Positions 28,727 through 41,826 of a stretch of DNA of 64,000 nt are shown here, in pieces; the stretch's first letter is position 1, and each line of letters starts with the position of its first letter. Source of the DNA: Antennarius striatus. Its lineage: Eukaryota > Chordata > Actinopteri > Lophiiformes > Antennariidae. The stretch covers positions 17,021,501 to 17,085,500 of the forward strand of contig NC_090780.1 of assembly GCF_040054535.1 (NCBI RefSeq). The letters are read 5' to 3'. The translations under genes were made by a program, and so were the position numbers. Below the pieces are notes generated by a model that saw only the letters and a list, made by a program, of their open reading frames with translations, had not been told where the DNA came from and ran no database searches.

Positions 28727-28755
28727 GTTTTTAAGTCAGCCCAGTGGATGAGTCA
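28727..28755 (-). promoter_or_regulatory. mmp19: MMP19 core promoter: AP-1 site and TATA-like box
   Basis: On the minus strand TGACTCA (28755-28749), a perfect AP-1 site, lies about 15 bases before CTTAAAAAC (TATA-like, 28735-28727). The start codon is about 100 bp further on. A proximal AP-1 site near a TATA box is a hallmark of many MMP promoters. Function is inferred. Confidence 0.5.
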
Positions 28756-28759
28756 ACCC

Positions 28760-29890
28760 TGTGGCTGATGATCCATCTGTGAAGAATGAGGAATGCAAGA
28801 GCAGCCAGTTGATTCACAGCCAACATGTCTGCTGTGATTTTGTGCAGCTGTTCAGAGGAGAGCTGGAGATCCAGCCATAGTCTTCACAGGCTACTGTTTT
28901 ACTCTCTGAAAAGAGGTCGTTCAGTGTGAAGAACATTCACAAGTCTGGTGATTCCCCGTGAACACAGTGTGTTCTGTGTGTAGTAGTTCAACTACCAGCC
29001 TAAACCACAGCGTGTTCACCCTCCGTCTCCACATTCCTCTCATCTCCACAGCTTTCCCATCCCTGAGAAATATCTGCCTACCTCTTAAACACAAATTGAT
29101 TCATTATGGATCCGAGGAAATGGATCCGAAATAGGGTTGGATACTGTCAACACCAGCTTCCATATTTGTGTAATAATAATGCGATCTAAATTGTTTTTGC
29201 ACAAGTTTCAAAAGTAGGTTATGGATATTACTCCTAAAGATGTTACCAGTCATTTCGATGGATGACACCCGACAGCAATTACATATAAGATACTATTTTC
29301 TAACTAAGGGTTTCCTTGTTTTCCCTTCATGAACACATCAATTAAGATAAATTAGTAACATATCAAATTCTTACTTTTCGATATTAAAGCTGCATTAAAC
29401 AATACCTTAACTATTTGTTGGTATCTGCAGAATTTAATTCTTGCTCGTTGGGTTTATGTGAGCAGAGCAGTGATGTCGAGGTTCTGCTAAATGTTGACTG
29501 TTTTGAAGTAATGTTGCTTGTGAACGAATTCCAGCTTCGGAATCAGTCATTTTACACATGGATATAAGGTCAATATTGTTGCATGAAATTCACAGACATT
29601 GTCATTTCTTATCTATTTATCTTGGTGCATTACTGTGTCTTGAAAGATACTGTTTAAATATGTGTTACAACTGGGAGAGAAATGCTGTGAAAAGGTCATA
29701 ACGTCTCAACGGAGCACCACAAGTTACCAAAACAGCTGGTGTAAAGATGTGAGCGGCGGTGAATGGTTGGCACGAATGCGACTGTGAAGTACATGACAGG
29801 CTTAAATCTGAGAAACACTAAAACTACAATCTCTGATGGATTTATGTAGCATTAAGCTACAGGTTACACATATAGACAATTAGGTTATGC
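28760..29890. other. Spacer upstream of MMP19
   Basis: No exon, RNA gene or repeat was recognised. This stretch lies between the divergent end of MMP19 and an inverted SINE and may hold distal control sites. Confidence 0.45.
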
Positions 29891-29897
29891 ATTTATC

Positions 29898-30232
29898 ACC
29901 ATCCATCCGTCCATTTCCTTGTAGATGAGAGGATCACAACTGTCTCATCTTCAGTCGCTAATCCGCCATGGGTCACGGTTCTGCTGGAACCCATCACAGC
30001 TGGTTAAGAGGTGGGATGCCCCCTGGATCAAACGCCAGGTCATCACCGGGCCACACGAAAAACAAACAACCACTCATACACAAACTCACACTGATGTGTG
30101 AGTTTCATCTAAGCTGCAGGTTTTTCGAGGTAGGAGGAAGCCAGAGGACTTGGAGTGAACCTACAATGGGAGAATATACACACTCCACACCGAAAGGAAT
30201 CGAATCAAGAACCCTATATTTATCACCAGTGT
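29898..30232 (-). repeat. SINE-like element, inverted
   Basis: Begins with CCATCCATCCGTCCATTTCC (complement of the ATGGATGG tail), then CCCATCACAGCTGGTTA, and continues to GAAAAACCTGCAGCTTAGAT-type sequence on the complement and AATCGAATCAAGAACC (complement of the GGTTC-x-ATTCG head). Same block order as 21680-22013, in opposite orientation, more diverged. Confidence 0.65.
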
Positions 30233-30239
30233 GACATAA

Positions 30240-31830
30240 CTATTTCTGTTTGCTGACCTGGACAGGATTTAATTATATCTCCTTCCTGTCTGCTGTGGAA
30301 TGTTCTTGTGACAGAATTATTATTAACATTGTGACAATACAGGAAGAGAGAGTTGACCAGCCAGAAGAAGGACTTGTGAAGACCATGTGGGTATTTTTCT
30401 CTTACATTGCTGACTTTGCATTGTCTTTGTGAATAGTTCAACACTCATAGCAGCATCAACTGTCTGAAACCAATAGAAAACATCAGATCTCACATCCTGG
30501 TTCCGATGTAGATCCATAAAATATGTGCCTGCTTTATCTTTTTCCAAGCAGTTCTGCTGATACCAATTTTAGTCATTGATGACTCAGAGATGGATCAGAA
30601 CAAATATTTACCACCAAAGTGATTTCAAAACAACCACCGCACAGGGTTGGTACAGTGTTGTTATTTATTTAAAAAAATGAGTCACGTGGTTATGGAAAGT
30701 CATGGATTCTGTGTTTTACTGAGCTATATTGTCCGTTTGACATCATCAAACGGATGATGATGCGTCGTCATCCTCGTTTCAGGGAAAAAGACGACTTATC
30801 AACATAAAAACATCCTGACTCCGGTTCTAGTCTTCAAGATTTACGTAGTTTAGGGTTACAACTACTCTGATCACAGCAGGCTACGTCGGTCTCACAAGAC
30901 ATCTCATCCTTTACATGAATTCTGCCTCCCTTCTTCAATCTTGTTCATTTTCCTCCCAGATGTAACATCTATTTTTCACAATGCTGTCATTCCATATCCT
31001 GTTTCCTGTTACATTTAGAACTCTGCTAAAGCAGCAGTACAGGTTTAGCAGTTTCCGTTTTCATTGTAAGTAATACAATTATTTCAGACTTATAATTACA
31101 AAATGAAAAAAATGGATGAATTTGTTAGACCACAGAACATGATTGGTAGTTTGTCTTATCTCCATTTGCTAAGCAATGTATGCTTCATCTGGCTAGAAAA
31201 GCCATCTCTGTTTGGTCAAAAATGTCATTAAAAATAGAAATTCAGCCCTTTAAAGTTCTATTTATATATGTATATTACACACACTGAAGATGAACCTTGA
31301 TCATAAAAGACTAGTTACTGTATCTACCAGTCAGGATCTCAGGAAAGTCAACAAAGTGGAAAGACAAACAGCCCAGAGTAAATGTAGAGTTCTTTAATCA
31401 CCGTCTTCAAAGAGAATCTTCATTTTACATAACACTGTAATCCAACATGTGACAACAGGGTTACATGACAGGAATTCTGCAGCTTTGACAGTTTCAATCA
31501 TCACTATGACACAAATGAATTAGCATTCATATTTCCATTATCTATAAAACTAGTCTTTTACAAAGGCCATTCCAGTTCAATAATGTTAAAAAAGTAGAGG
31601 TATCCAGTTGAACATTCATTAACTCAATCAACACTTAGCTATAAATTCCTCTTTCACACACCTCTAAGCCAGAACGTAGGGCTAAAAACCAAATATCTAG
31701 ACATCAGTATGATCAGCAGAAAAAGGTTGTAGTCTTCTCATGTGCAAAGGTGAAGATAGCGAGCAAATTAAGGTTGATTCCAGTTGAGGTGAAATCCAAT
31801 CATTCACACACTCCATGTGATTCTAATCCT
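30240..31830. other. Intergenic spacer, nothing recognised
   Basis: AT-rich; short frames only. The right part lies just beyond the probable end of the SUOX transcript. Confidence 0.45.
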
Positions 31831-31834
31831 TCAT

Positions 31835-31840
31835 TTTATT
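31835..31840 (-). terminator. suox: Poly(A) signal AATAAA, SUOX
   Basis: TTTATT on the plus strand, that is AATAAA on the minus strand, about 275 bp after the SUOX stop codon. Confidence 0.5.
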
Positions 31841-32112
31841 TGTTACTGGTTCACACGCTCCGCATGGAATGACTCATCACCAGATAGCCTTAAGCTTATT
31901 TCTACCCCTGAAGAGCTGAAAACCTTTCAGATTTCATGGTAAACTGGATTAATGAGTACCGGTGCTTCTGGCTGTGTATCAAAAGTGCTGCTTGGACTCG
32001 ATTAACTGTTCACTTTTCCCTCTGAGCGACAGATTTTTACCATCATCCAAAGTGACAACGGTTTCGCCGTGAATCTTCCGGGCTCAGAACAATGTGAAGT
32101 AAACCCATGAGT

Positions 32113-35100
32113 CTATTCCTCAATCACATCCTCTGCGATCTTCACCTTCACTCTGTGCCACGCATTGCTCAGGACACCCCTCAGGTTCCAGATGGGACCC
32201 ACTGTGTCTGGCTGCATGTTGTAACTGTTGTCAACAGCCTTACAAACTATCTCCAATTCCTGACTGTCAGGCGGGAGGGGAGCCGTGACCTCCCACAGCT
32301 TCCATGCCCAGGCTCGTCCTGGCAGAGGCGAGGGTTCGGGAGTGTCTGTGTCCTCGCTGCTCTTTAACGTCGCCACCTGCCACGTCTTTCCTCCATCCAG
32401 AGAGACGTCCACCCGTACCACCTCTCTTCCCCCGCCACTCCAAGCATAACCCTTCACTGTCACCTCCTCACTGCTGCGACAGACCGCGGTGCCGTCGGCC
32501 GGCGTGGTGATGGCCGACTGGATGGGCAGCTCCTGGATGGCAGGAGCAGACTTGAAGTCCACCGTGTCCCAGTCGGTGGCGGGGGAGAAGCCCTTGTAGT
32601 CGTTCTGCTGCCAGTGGCTGCTGCTCTCCTCGCCGCTCACTCTGATCTTCCCCAGCCATTTCACATTGCGGGCCCCCACTGTTCCTGGCACCACGACGCG
32701 GACAGGGTAGCCGTGGTCGGCGGGGAGATCCTTACCATTCATTTCATAAGCCAGGAGCACATCACCCTCCTCGCTAATCGCCTTGTTTAAGGGAATGGAG
32801 GCACCGTAGGTCGTCCCCGTCACGTCTTTGTCTAGTCCTTCAAACTGGACATGGCGAGCCCACTGGGCCACGTCTGGCCCATAACCGGCCGCTAGCAGCA
32901 CATCCCGGAGCCGTGCCCCACCCCAGGTAGCGTTACTTATCGCAGCAATGCCCCAATTCAGCCCTTTCACCTGCTTGATCTTGTTCATCTCTGAGCGGCG
33001 GTTCCCGGCACACTGCAGCGTGGCGGTGATGGTGTGTTTGGGGAATTTGGTTTTCAGTTCTTCTAAAGAGAGCGTCAGCACGCCCCCCGTCAGGCCCTCC
33101 ACATGTAGCTGATATGACGCCGGGTCCACCTGAGGGACTGGCAGGTGGTTTCTTTTAAAGAAGATAGCCGACGGGGTGATGTAGTTGTCAGCGAGAAGTT
33201 CGGGAGGTGGCTCAGCGTTGAAGGGTTTGAGGCTGTTGACGCGTAAGACAGGGTGACGCGTCGGGTCGGAGGAGTAGGGGTCAGACGACTGAACGGATTG
33301 CTGCTTCTTCTGGTCTTGTGCACTCAGCTCTCCAACCTTTGATCAGTCACAAACAAAAGTTTATGAAACCACATACAAACCTTCTCTCTTCCACATACAA
33401 TTTCAGCCTTAACATCTCTCCTCAAAAAGTTTCACTTCATAAGTGGAGTAAAAAGTGAAAGTGATAATAATATTAATCACTCACAAGATTGCTACAATTA
33501 GACATCATGACCCACAATAGAGCTTTAACAACAGTCATGGTGTTGTCCTCAGATTAGTTTAAATATCTGTTCTTCTCACTGGCCCTTTAGAACTGAGGAA
33601 TCCTCTTGAATAAGAGGTGAAATCAGGAATGGTAACAGAAAAATTGTTTTTCAGTCGACTTATTAACGTTGAACAATGGTACAAGGACACGTCCTCCTAA
33701 AGCTGAAAGCTTTTCAGTCATTTAAATCTAAATTAGTGTTAAATTCTTGATGAGAAAAACAAAACACATAGATTTAAACTGAGTCAGTAAATTTCATGAA
33801 AAGTCAACTTACGATTTTGAAAATATATTCAGTCACTGTTTTTCTTCAATGCTTTGCACTTGTTCTCATAAGAAGGTTTCTGAGAAGACTTCATCTCTAT
33901 TCGGTTCAAGAATTGTTTCCTAACTCTAGTTAATACTGATGCCTCTATTTAACAAGTTGTTTCTTCTTTGCAGCAAGTTCTGCCAACTTCTGCGCTGTCT
34001 TTGTAAATTTGTGAGATGCAATGCTATGAGCATTCTCATTGGTCTAAATTGTTTCATATTCATCCAATCTGCCGATCTGAACTAAAGTTATTAAATTCTC
34101 CTGTATGTGGAAAAAACTTTGTGAAATTGAGTGGATGCACGATCATTTTCAATGATAACAATAATAAGATACCTAACCCCCCCTTAAGTTTTCTCAATGG
34201 ATTTAGATGATTCACAGGATTGATCTACTGGAATTAAAATTGAGAGAATTCCACTGATCAGCGAAAAAAAAAAAATCCATCTGTCTGAAATATTTTCTGA
34301 TCCTAAAACGAAGTCTGGCTGCTTCAGATTCAACCTTCAAGTATCAGAACCTGAAGCTCTGTCTGGGGTTTTACTGTCTGTCTTTGTTCACTCTTCATAT
34401 GAACTAAATATTTCATTTTATTTCCAGCCAGAGTTGTAAACTTAAGCTTTTACTTTAGAATTGGCCGCAATTGACTGTGACAAATTCTTTTCTGACCCAG
34501 AGGCAATCTGCTGAAAACCAGTTTTTCTTTTGTTCTCTGTAACTACAACTCTTCCTACTCTTTCATGATAAATGATTTTTTCTTTCCAAATAATACTTAA
34601 AATAGTTTAAAAAACTTGATCTTCTCTAATCCTTGTTTTACAGGATGTCTCTCCTTTGCAATTTGAACATAAACCTGTTAAGCATAACACAAGTGTAGCT
34701 AATTACATTCAACATTTACCAGAAAATAAATATATTGAAAACACCCACCTTATATTCCGAGAGCATTTCCAGCACATGTTCCTGTTTGTGCACAGCATAT
34801 AACGCCCAAAAGGGTTCCAGGTCTCCACCTGCTGCCAGCAGGATCTTATCTCCACCGGGATGAATGCTGACAAACTCTGTGATGTCATACACTCCACCTT
34901 TGTAAGTGACCCACACACCATCCTCCAGACACCGGTGACTGCTGACCTCCTCCTGGGAGAAGATGGGAAGATCTGAGGTCTTCTCTATGGTCCTCACCCT
35001 GCTTGTATCGGCCCGTTCCGCCTGCACCAAGAGAAGACAGAAAACAAGAAAGCATCGCTTTTACAAACAATCAAAAAGGATTGTTATCCCAGAAGACAAG

Positions 35101-36169
35101 AGGAAACCAGGAAGACAGTTGTTAACCTGAAAGGAATGTTACAACAATAAATGTAGCCAAATTTAACTCCTGAAAGATAATCAGGATTGCTCAGTTTATG
35201 ACTGTAATTTTCTGTCACCATTAGTTGACTTGTTTTAGATATAAACTGGATGCAACAAGGGTGACATTGAAGAAGAATAAGAAATGTACCAGAAAAACTT
35301 AACAGATTTAATTAAAGTTGTGATGTGATATCATGTCTCATTATTTTGAGTCAGTCTATTATTCTGCTTGACTGGACCTGCATAAGTCTGATGAGTCACA
35401 CAAAATGTGGCAGTGAGCATTAGCCAATAAGCTTGCGTCACAAACCGGCCACTAACCTCTCAATAACGTACCTTAAACCATAAATGGGTGTGACTGAGAT
35501 GGAACGATGAAAATCCTTTAAGCATTCACTGATACTCAACTGATAAAATAATGTAAGATTCCTTCTAAAATTCAAATCTGTTAAAAGAGTACAACCTGTT
35601 ACTGAGCTCTCTCTCCCTGTGTGTGTGTGTGTTTGCGTGCGTGCGTGTGTCTCTCTATACGTAAAAACCTTATATTGAACTATAATTAAGCCCTGGCACA
35701 ATAAAACAAAACTGGACCTTGACTGCAATCACATCTCTTATCTCCTCTCCTTACCTTGTGGTAATGGAGGCCACCAGCCAGGACGGCACCAGTACCAGCT
35801 ATCAATCCTGCCAAGCCGTACTTCCAGCTGTTTCCATGGGTATGGTGGTGCCATCTCTGGTCCTGATTGCTGCTGTTGCTGCTCCAGAGACGAGCTGCAC
35901 ATGACGCCACAGCCGATGACCCTCCATGTCTATAAACCATAGAGATAAAAGAAAATTTACACACACCCACGCTTCTATAACGAGATACATCTGACTGGGT
36001 GGAACTCTGACAGGACAGAGCTTAACGACTCAATCCAGAGGAGACCAGATTAGGTGAAGGCGCAAATACAGCAGCACATGTTGGTCACGGCTTTTTGTCA
36101 CCATACTCACCTTTGAGCACTGAGACGGCCGAATCGAGTCAGGCTGTGACCGTATCTGACAAGCAGCAT
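32113..36169 (-). CDS. suox: Sulfite oxidase, mitochondrial
   Basis: Oxidises sulfite to sulfate in the mitochondrial intermembrane space, passing electrons to cytochrome c; last step of sulfur amino acid breakdown. 576 codons in exons 36169-36111, 35929-35755, 35021-34749 and 33336-32113 (TAG). Seen: an Arg-rich, acid-poor N-terminus fit for mitochondrial import and a Gly/Ala membrane-like stretch ([15 protein letters not shown]); a cytochrome b5 domain in exon 3 with heme ligands His132 (in HPGG) and His156; a linker [13 protein letters not shown]; the molybdopterin domain in the last exon with [12 protein letters not shown], where Cys278 is the expected molybdenum ligand, and [18 protein letters not shown]; and a dimerisation domain with [21 protein letters not shown] and the terminal [17 protein letters not shown]. 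The exon starting at 36181 adds a few untranslated bases before the ATG. Human SUOX is 545 aa; the surplus here is in the N-terminal linker. All phases close. Confidence 0.96.
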
Positions 36170-37767
36170 CCTGCTAATGATCTGGGGAGAAAGTTGTTTC
36201 ACAGCAAGTCAGCTCAAAAAATATTGGTAAAGTCTGAATGTCTATAAATAAGCTGTATATATACAGTATATAAGCTGTATAAGTATAATAAGAAATCCTT
36301 TGAATATGAGAGTGAAAAGCAGCTAATGGAATTAAAGTCTGACATCTCTCTTTTGAAAAGCAAAGACCACATTAATATAATTTTAGGAGTGAAATTCTAA
36401 GTTTGCACAAATCAGCAGCATATAAAACAACAAAAATCACCTGGACCCAATGATTACTATGGCGGGGGAGGGAAGTGGCTGCTAGAAACCATGTGCAGAA
36501 CAGAGTTTTTGAAGTCACCAAACCTGCTGCCTCTCCAGATAATGTGTGTTTTCTAAAGTAAACCTTTGAACCCTCAAACTTCTGCTGAACCAACCAACTG
36601 TTGATTCACTTCAAAAGACGCTCAGGGGGAGTAAACAGAGGAATGGAAGGAAAAGTTCCTTTTTTCTCTTATCACAAAAAATGTACGATTACAGCCAACA
36701 TTAACGCCATCCAGCATCAAGACATGCACTGAAACTTAACACCAGCTGATTTTAAACATTCCCTTAATCTGATGACAATAAGGAAGAAGGATCAGAATGA
36801 ATAATACTTATAATTATAATAATACTCCCTGAATGACTGACTGGAATGAATAACATGATTATATGGAACATCTTCCTGTGACACTGGAACAAAATTAGTA
36901 TCACAATTATGACTTGAAGTTTAATGAGTGTTAAACAGACAGCTAATATATCTCACAAAGAAAAAAAAACAACACTTCCAGTATAAAATGACCATAAAAT
37001 GATTTTATAACATAATGGAACCTGTCTAATCAGTAACGGTGGTCATAAAAATTAGTCTGGGTTATCTCCAATCCACTTTCACTGTGGTCGTCCACTACCT
37101 GAGGGCACTAATTACCTACTGCTTTTGTAAAGTCTGGTTAGACACTTATGATGTCAATACTGAACAAACTACCACAATTTGTCAGTAATAATTTACAACA
37201 GGGACTGACATTAAAGTCCTCTCACATTTAGATATTAAGGTATGACCCTTCCCTAATAGCCAGTCACCTTATACTTCATAATTATTCATCAACATTGCTT
37301 TTTTTTCATAGATCCAACATTAAAAATGTTGAATAATGAACAAACTTCCTGGATCGGTTTCAGAATTTAATCAAGTGTTTCGTCAAACTCTGTAAAACTA
37401 ACAGAAACTCTTCTGCTGCACGACCGGGTGTCCAGAGGAGCCCCACCGCCCGCCAGCATTAAAACAACCAAAATATAGGGAGACTAGAGTTAGCTTCACT
37501 GAAATGACAGCAACAGTCACAAGGCACTTTTAAAACACTCCAAACAATTATCTTAACATTATCTTAACTCGCTGGGTGACATTAAATCTGACGTAGCAGC
37601 GGTTAACCACCGACTCCACACCAGCGGCTAACTTAGCTAACATCCATGTTAGCCACTGATTTGCATCCTGTTTGACTTCACCTGCTCGTCCAGATGTGTT
37701 CACAAGCCAAAGAGACGTTTTAATCTTATCTATTTTCACATTTTACAACTAAATAAAAAATACTTAC

Positions 37768-37850
37768 ATCCACTCCGTCGCCTTCTTGCGCTCGGATGCT
37801 CTACGATTTACAACCTGCACAAACAACTACGCTACGCAGACCTGTGACGT
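37768..37850 (-). other. suox: SUOX non-coding first exon and start region
   Basis: A strong donor on the minus strand (GTGGAT|GTAAGTA, exon edge at 37768) lies 1.6 kb before the coding exon, whose acceptor CCCCAG is at 36182-36187. The exon holds GC-rich sequence and no coding frame that continues. Its far edge is approximate. Confidence 0.5.
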
Positions 37851-37852
37851 CA
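37845..37852. promoter_or_regulatory. Palindromic CRE, TGACGTCA
   Basis: A perfect 8-bp cAMP/stress response element (CREB/ATF site) next to the first exon of SUOX, in a locally CpG-containing stretch. Binding is inferred from sequence only. Confidence 0.5.
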
Positions 37853-38099
37853 CAAACCGAGGGGCGTTCAGGACACCCAGGATTTTTTCTATACATTGTT
37901 ACGACGCAACCAAAACTGTGATGGAGCAGGTGAGGCGAACGAATCACAGTTACTTTGATACCGGGGAATGAGGTTGGTTGTATTAAACTGTTTTCTTAGT
38001 GATCATTCATGGGTGTTAACACGCCGCTCACGAAAAGTTTATAAGGTCGTGTTGAGATTTTTAGGTTACCAGGTTGTGAAAACAAAAAAAACCCATTTT

Positions 38100-38837
38100 T
38101 TTAAGAGCTGAAGACACGGACTTGAAGCGTTCTGGAGAGAGGATGCAAAACATATGGAAGAAAATACAGGGTACATATGTGTGAATGAGAGGGACCCAAG
38201 TGGAAGAGTGAGGTTAGAGGGAGAAGAGATCAAGAAGGTGGAGGATTTTAAGTACTTAGGGTCAACAGTCCAGAGCAATGGAGAGTGTGGAAAAGAGGTG
38301 AAGAAGCGTGTAAAGGCAGGATGGAACTGGTGGAGGAAAGTGTCAGGTGTGATGTGTGATAGAAGAGTTTCAGCTAAAATGAAAGGAAAGGTGTACAAAA
38401 CTGGTGAGACCAGTGATGTTGTTTGGTCTAGAGACAGTGTCACTGAGGAAAAGACAGGAGACAGAGCTGGAGGTAGCAGAGATGAAGATGCTGAGGTTCT
38501 CTTGGGAGTGACCAGGAAGGATAGGATCAGGAATGAGTACATCAGAGGGACAGCACATGTTAGAGGTTTTGGAGATAAAGTCAGAGAGGCCAGACTGAGA
38601 TGGTTTGGACATGTCCAGAGGAGAGATAGTGAATATATTGGTAGAAGGATGCTGAGTTTTGAACTGCCAGGCAGGAGGCCTAGAGGAAGACCAAAGAGGT
38701 TTATGGATGTAGTGAAAGAGGACATGAAGGTAGTTGGTGTGAGAGAAGAGGATGCAGAAGACAGGGTTAGATGGAGGCAACTGATTCGCTGTGGTGACCC
38801 CTGAAGGGAAAAGCCGAAAGGAAAAGAAGAAGAAGTT
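38100..38837 (+). mobile_element. 5'-truncated LINE (RTE-like), reverse transcriptase C-terminus
   Basis: Encodes the end of a non-LTR reverse transcriptase ORF: EDFKYLGSTVQSNGECGKEV, RLRWFGHVQRRDSEYIGRRM, GRRPRGRPKRFMDVVKEDMK, then RWRQLIRCGDP and a stop. The very short 3'UTR ending in a GAAGAAGAAG tail suits RTE-type elements. A 216-codon frame (38154-38804) is open throughout but its middle part, about 38400-38505, is out of the true frame, so it is a decayed copy. A second 3' fragment lies inverted at 47927-48205. Confidence 0.75.
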
Positions 38838-38849
38838 TATCAATATCAT

Positions 38850-41820
38850 TATGTGGTTTGGGAAAATGAGAATTCAATACTTCATTTTCCTTCAATTGCA
38901 GAGATGATTCGAAGTGAATAAAAAAATAATCGAAATGTCTAAAATTGCAAAAATAGCACAAGGTTCGTTAAAAAAATGACAACGAACATTTTTTTGTATT
39001 AAAGCCCAGAAACACTCAGTTGAGAAAAATCTCATACAGTGAATTGTCCTGCGCACACACACATGTAGGTTGGTATGTGGTCATTTGGTTTAATCACAGT
39101 ACTTCATCTGTGTTCCACCACATTCTTGTACAGTACTTGTACCTGCCAGCAGACAATGTGGACGTGAACTTTGTCTCATGTCCCTTTCCATTAATTGTAA
39201 TGAATGCAGTGATATAAACATGATGGGTGTAAGACTAAAGTTTGAATCAAACACAATGCTGTCTTCTGTTTTGGCTGGATGACATCCCCCTCACCTTAAA
39301 CAGTCTTTATTGTTCCTGACAGCAGCAGACCCATAAAGGCAGTAGGTTTATCGACCTTTTTGCCAGAGACCTGTTCTGTTACTACGGCAAAGCACAAGTG
39401 GAAAAAAATGTTTAACAATAGTGCAATGCAATATCACCAGCAACAAATCAAATCAATGCCACAAGAGGACAAACAGCAATATTAATCAAATAATATCACC
39501 ACAGTTTGAGTTGTGATTTGTTATCAAGAAGACATAAAAACAAAACATGCTCCAGACTAGTTACTGATGATGAAGAATACTTTAATAATCCTAAAGGTAA
39601 ATTATTGGTCATAACAACGACCACCTGCCCCACAGAGGCTATAGCTTTGTGTCACATGTTGCTATTCTCCATCCAAGTCATCATTTGTGCATTTCTGCTC
39701 CTTTTTGTTTGTTTGCTGCTGTACTCATCACACTGCTTCAAGTACAGTATATGGAAACTTTAGTTATTGTTTTACCTCTTAGGTTAAGAATTAACATGCA
39801 GAAACTACCAGCTTGAAGTTTGAACCAGCTGCATTGTGACTTAAGAAAAAAAATTACCAGCTGGTCGACCCAACAGACATTCACCTCCAAACTCATAATA
39901 TTCCATTTAAATTAAACTACTGTATCATTACAGTACATTATTTGAACTCACAGATTCATAAGGACAGTTCTAACGGACCCAGCCCATATATTCGGAACCA
40001 CTGGACTAGGAGAGCCAACTGTACATAGATTACATTACAATCACGTTTTTTTCATACTTTGTCTACTTTAATATGATATTACTGCACATTCACATTTATT
40101 CTTTAGTTATTGATGATACTTTGATTTGGGTATAAATGCTTCTGTTTTTATGCATTTATAACACCTATAACACATCTGAGAGGCAGAATAAAGCAGTGTG
40201 ATGTTTGGATTTGACTTCTCGCTGCTGGTCTGTTTCCCTTGTTTAAACCTTGGCCGCTGGAACTCATACCACGTTAGTGGAATCCAGTCAAAACAAAACC
40301 TGCGGCTCAGATTGAGTTTCTGTTGCAATAACAGATTCACTGGAGTGTTCTGTCTGTGTTTTGATGACAATAGCTCCAGCCACCATGGTACAGCAATCCT
40401 GTGCACTGAAGAATCTTAACAGTGAAAGCTTCTTTTAAACATTGTGTTTTGTATAGAGGTAATGATACATGCAGCTAACGTAGTATTCCTGTTTTTTCAG
40501 GTTGCCCAGAGTTCTTACTGTTTCGTGTTGCCATTATGTCAGGTACGGTAGAACAATTGGTTGATTCATGAAGCATTTCAGTCAGAACTATTCTGTCATC
40601 TCATTGGTTTTTCATCATTTAAGGATGGACGACAGCTGGGCTGCATTGTTGTATTACTCACATCAGCCAAGTACAATGTGCTCAGGGTTAAACACACAAA
40701 GGTAAATCCTTTAACACACATGAGCATTAATGTCTTTCATTTTTGAATAATATTGATTAGAGGTAAAGTTTGAACAACTGACAGCAGGAACTGTGTCTAA
40801 CTGGCCCATATGTGTTGAATTATTAACAGAAATTTATAGTATGTAGTGAGTTATGTAGTGAGAAATATGTGCTGCTCATATTTCCATAGAGAAGTCTGGA
40901 TATTAAAGTTGACTTCATTTCATATTTAACCTAGTTTACTCCGTAGCGCTACCTGCTGTGCACATTGAATGGTTTCAGTAAATTAAAAATATTAAATTTA
41001 AAATTAGATTCATCTTTTGGTATTTGTTTAAAAATCTTCAATACAATTTATTCTCAACTTGGAAAATTGTCTCTGTAGACTTTTTGTTGGATCCAGAATG
41101 TCAATATTAATTTTTCTGAAGACTTTTCTACATAAACTAAAGAACTCGTTAGTAAAGTAATGCAGTCGATGCATCGGTATTAACTAGATGCGACTTTAAG
41201 AGCCTGAAATGGATTTTATAGATGTTCAGGTTTTCTGTTCAAGCACTCAGTGGTTAACCCACTAACTGCCTTGTACCCATTTACATAGTTATTTTACCTT
41301 TAAAAGATAATATCGATTCTTCTTTCAAAGATTAATTGAAGGGATACTGAACTGCAAACTATATCAAATTTTTAAACCAGGATCTGTACATGCCCCACGG
41401 CATCCAAATCCATATGTTAACCAAACACATGCAAATTAAAATATTCGAGAAAGGTAACCCTCATGTGGCAATTAAGTCCAGAGCATTTACAATGTGTCTC
41501 TTGCCATTCACAGTCCTTTTCCTCATTATCAACAACAAACAGAACGTTGGGAACTTGAGTATACAAGTTTAATATGTTGAAAAAACTTTACTACAGATTT
41601 TAAATACAATATTCTGAAAAATTAGACAAACAAAGCTCTACCATGAGTGTCTACATTACAACATGGAAAATATCCCCAGAAGTAAAACCTGTAGCCTGAT
41701 CAATATTCACATCTTAGGTTCCTGTGGCGATCTGATGTGTGATAACGCTGCTGCGCTCCATTGAATAAAGTCTCAGTCACTGCTGGAACATGGACGGGCA
41801 GAACTGGTCCATTGTGTAAG
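38850..41820. other. Spacer between SUOX/LINE and MCRS1, nothing recognised
   Basis: About 3 kb of AT-rich sequence. Short frames (for example near 39506-39763 and 40107-40419) show no family motif, no splice partners and no repeat match within the window. The right end is the 3'UTR side of MCRS1. Confidence 0.45.
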
Positions 41821-41826
41821 TCATAT

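Noticed and set aside
38066-38725. 219-codon frame on the minus strand
   Set aside because: Antisense shadow of the LINE reverse transcriptase fragment; low-complexity Ser/Leu/Pro content and no family motif.
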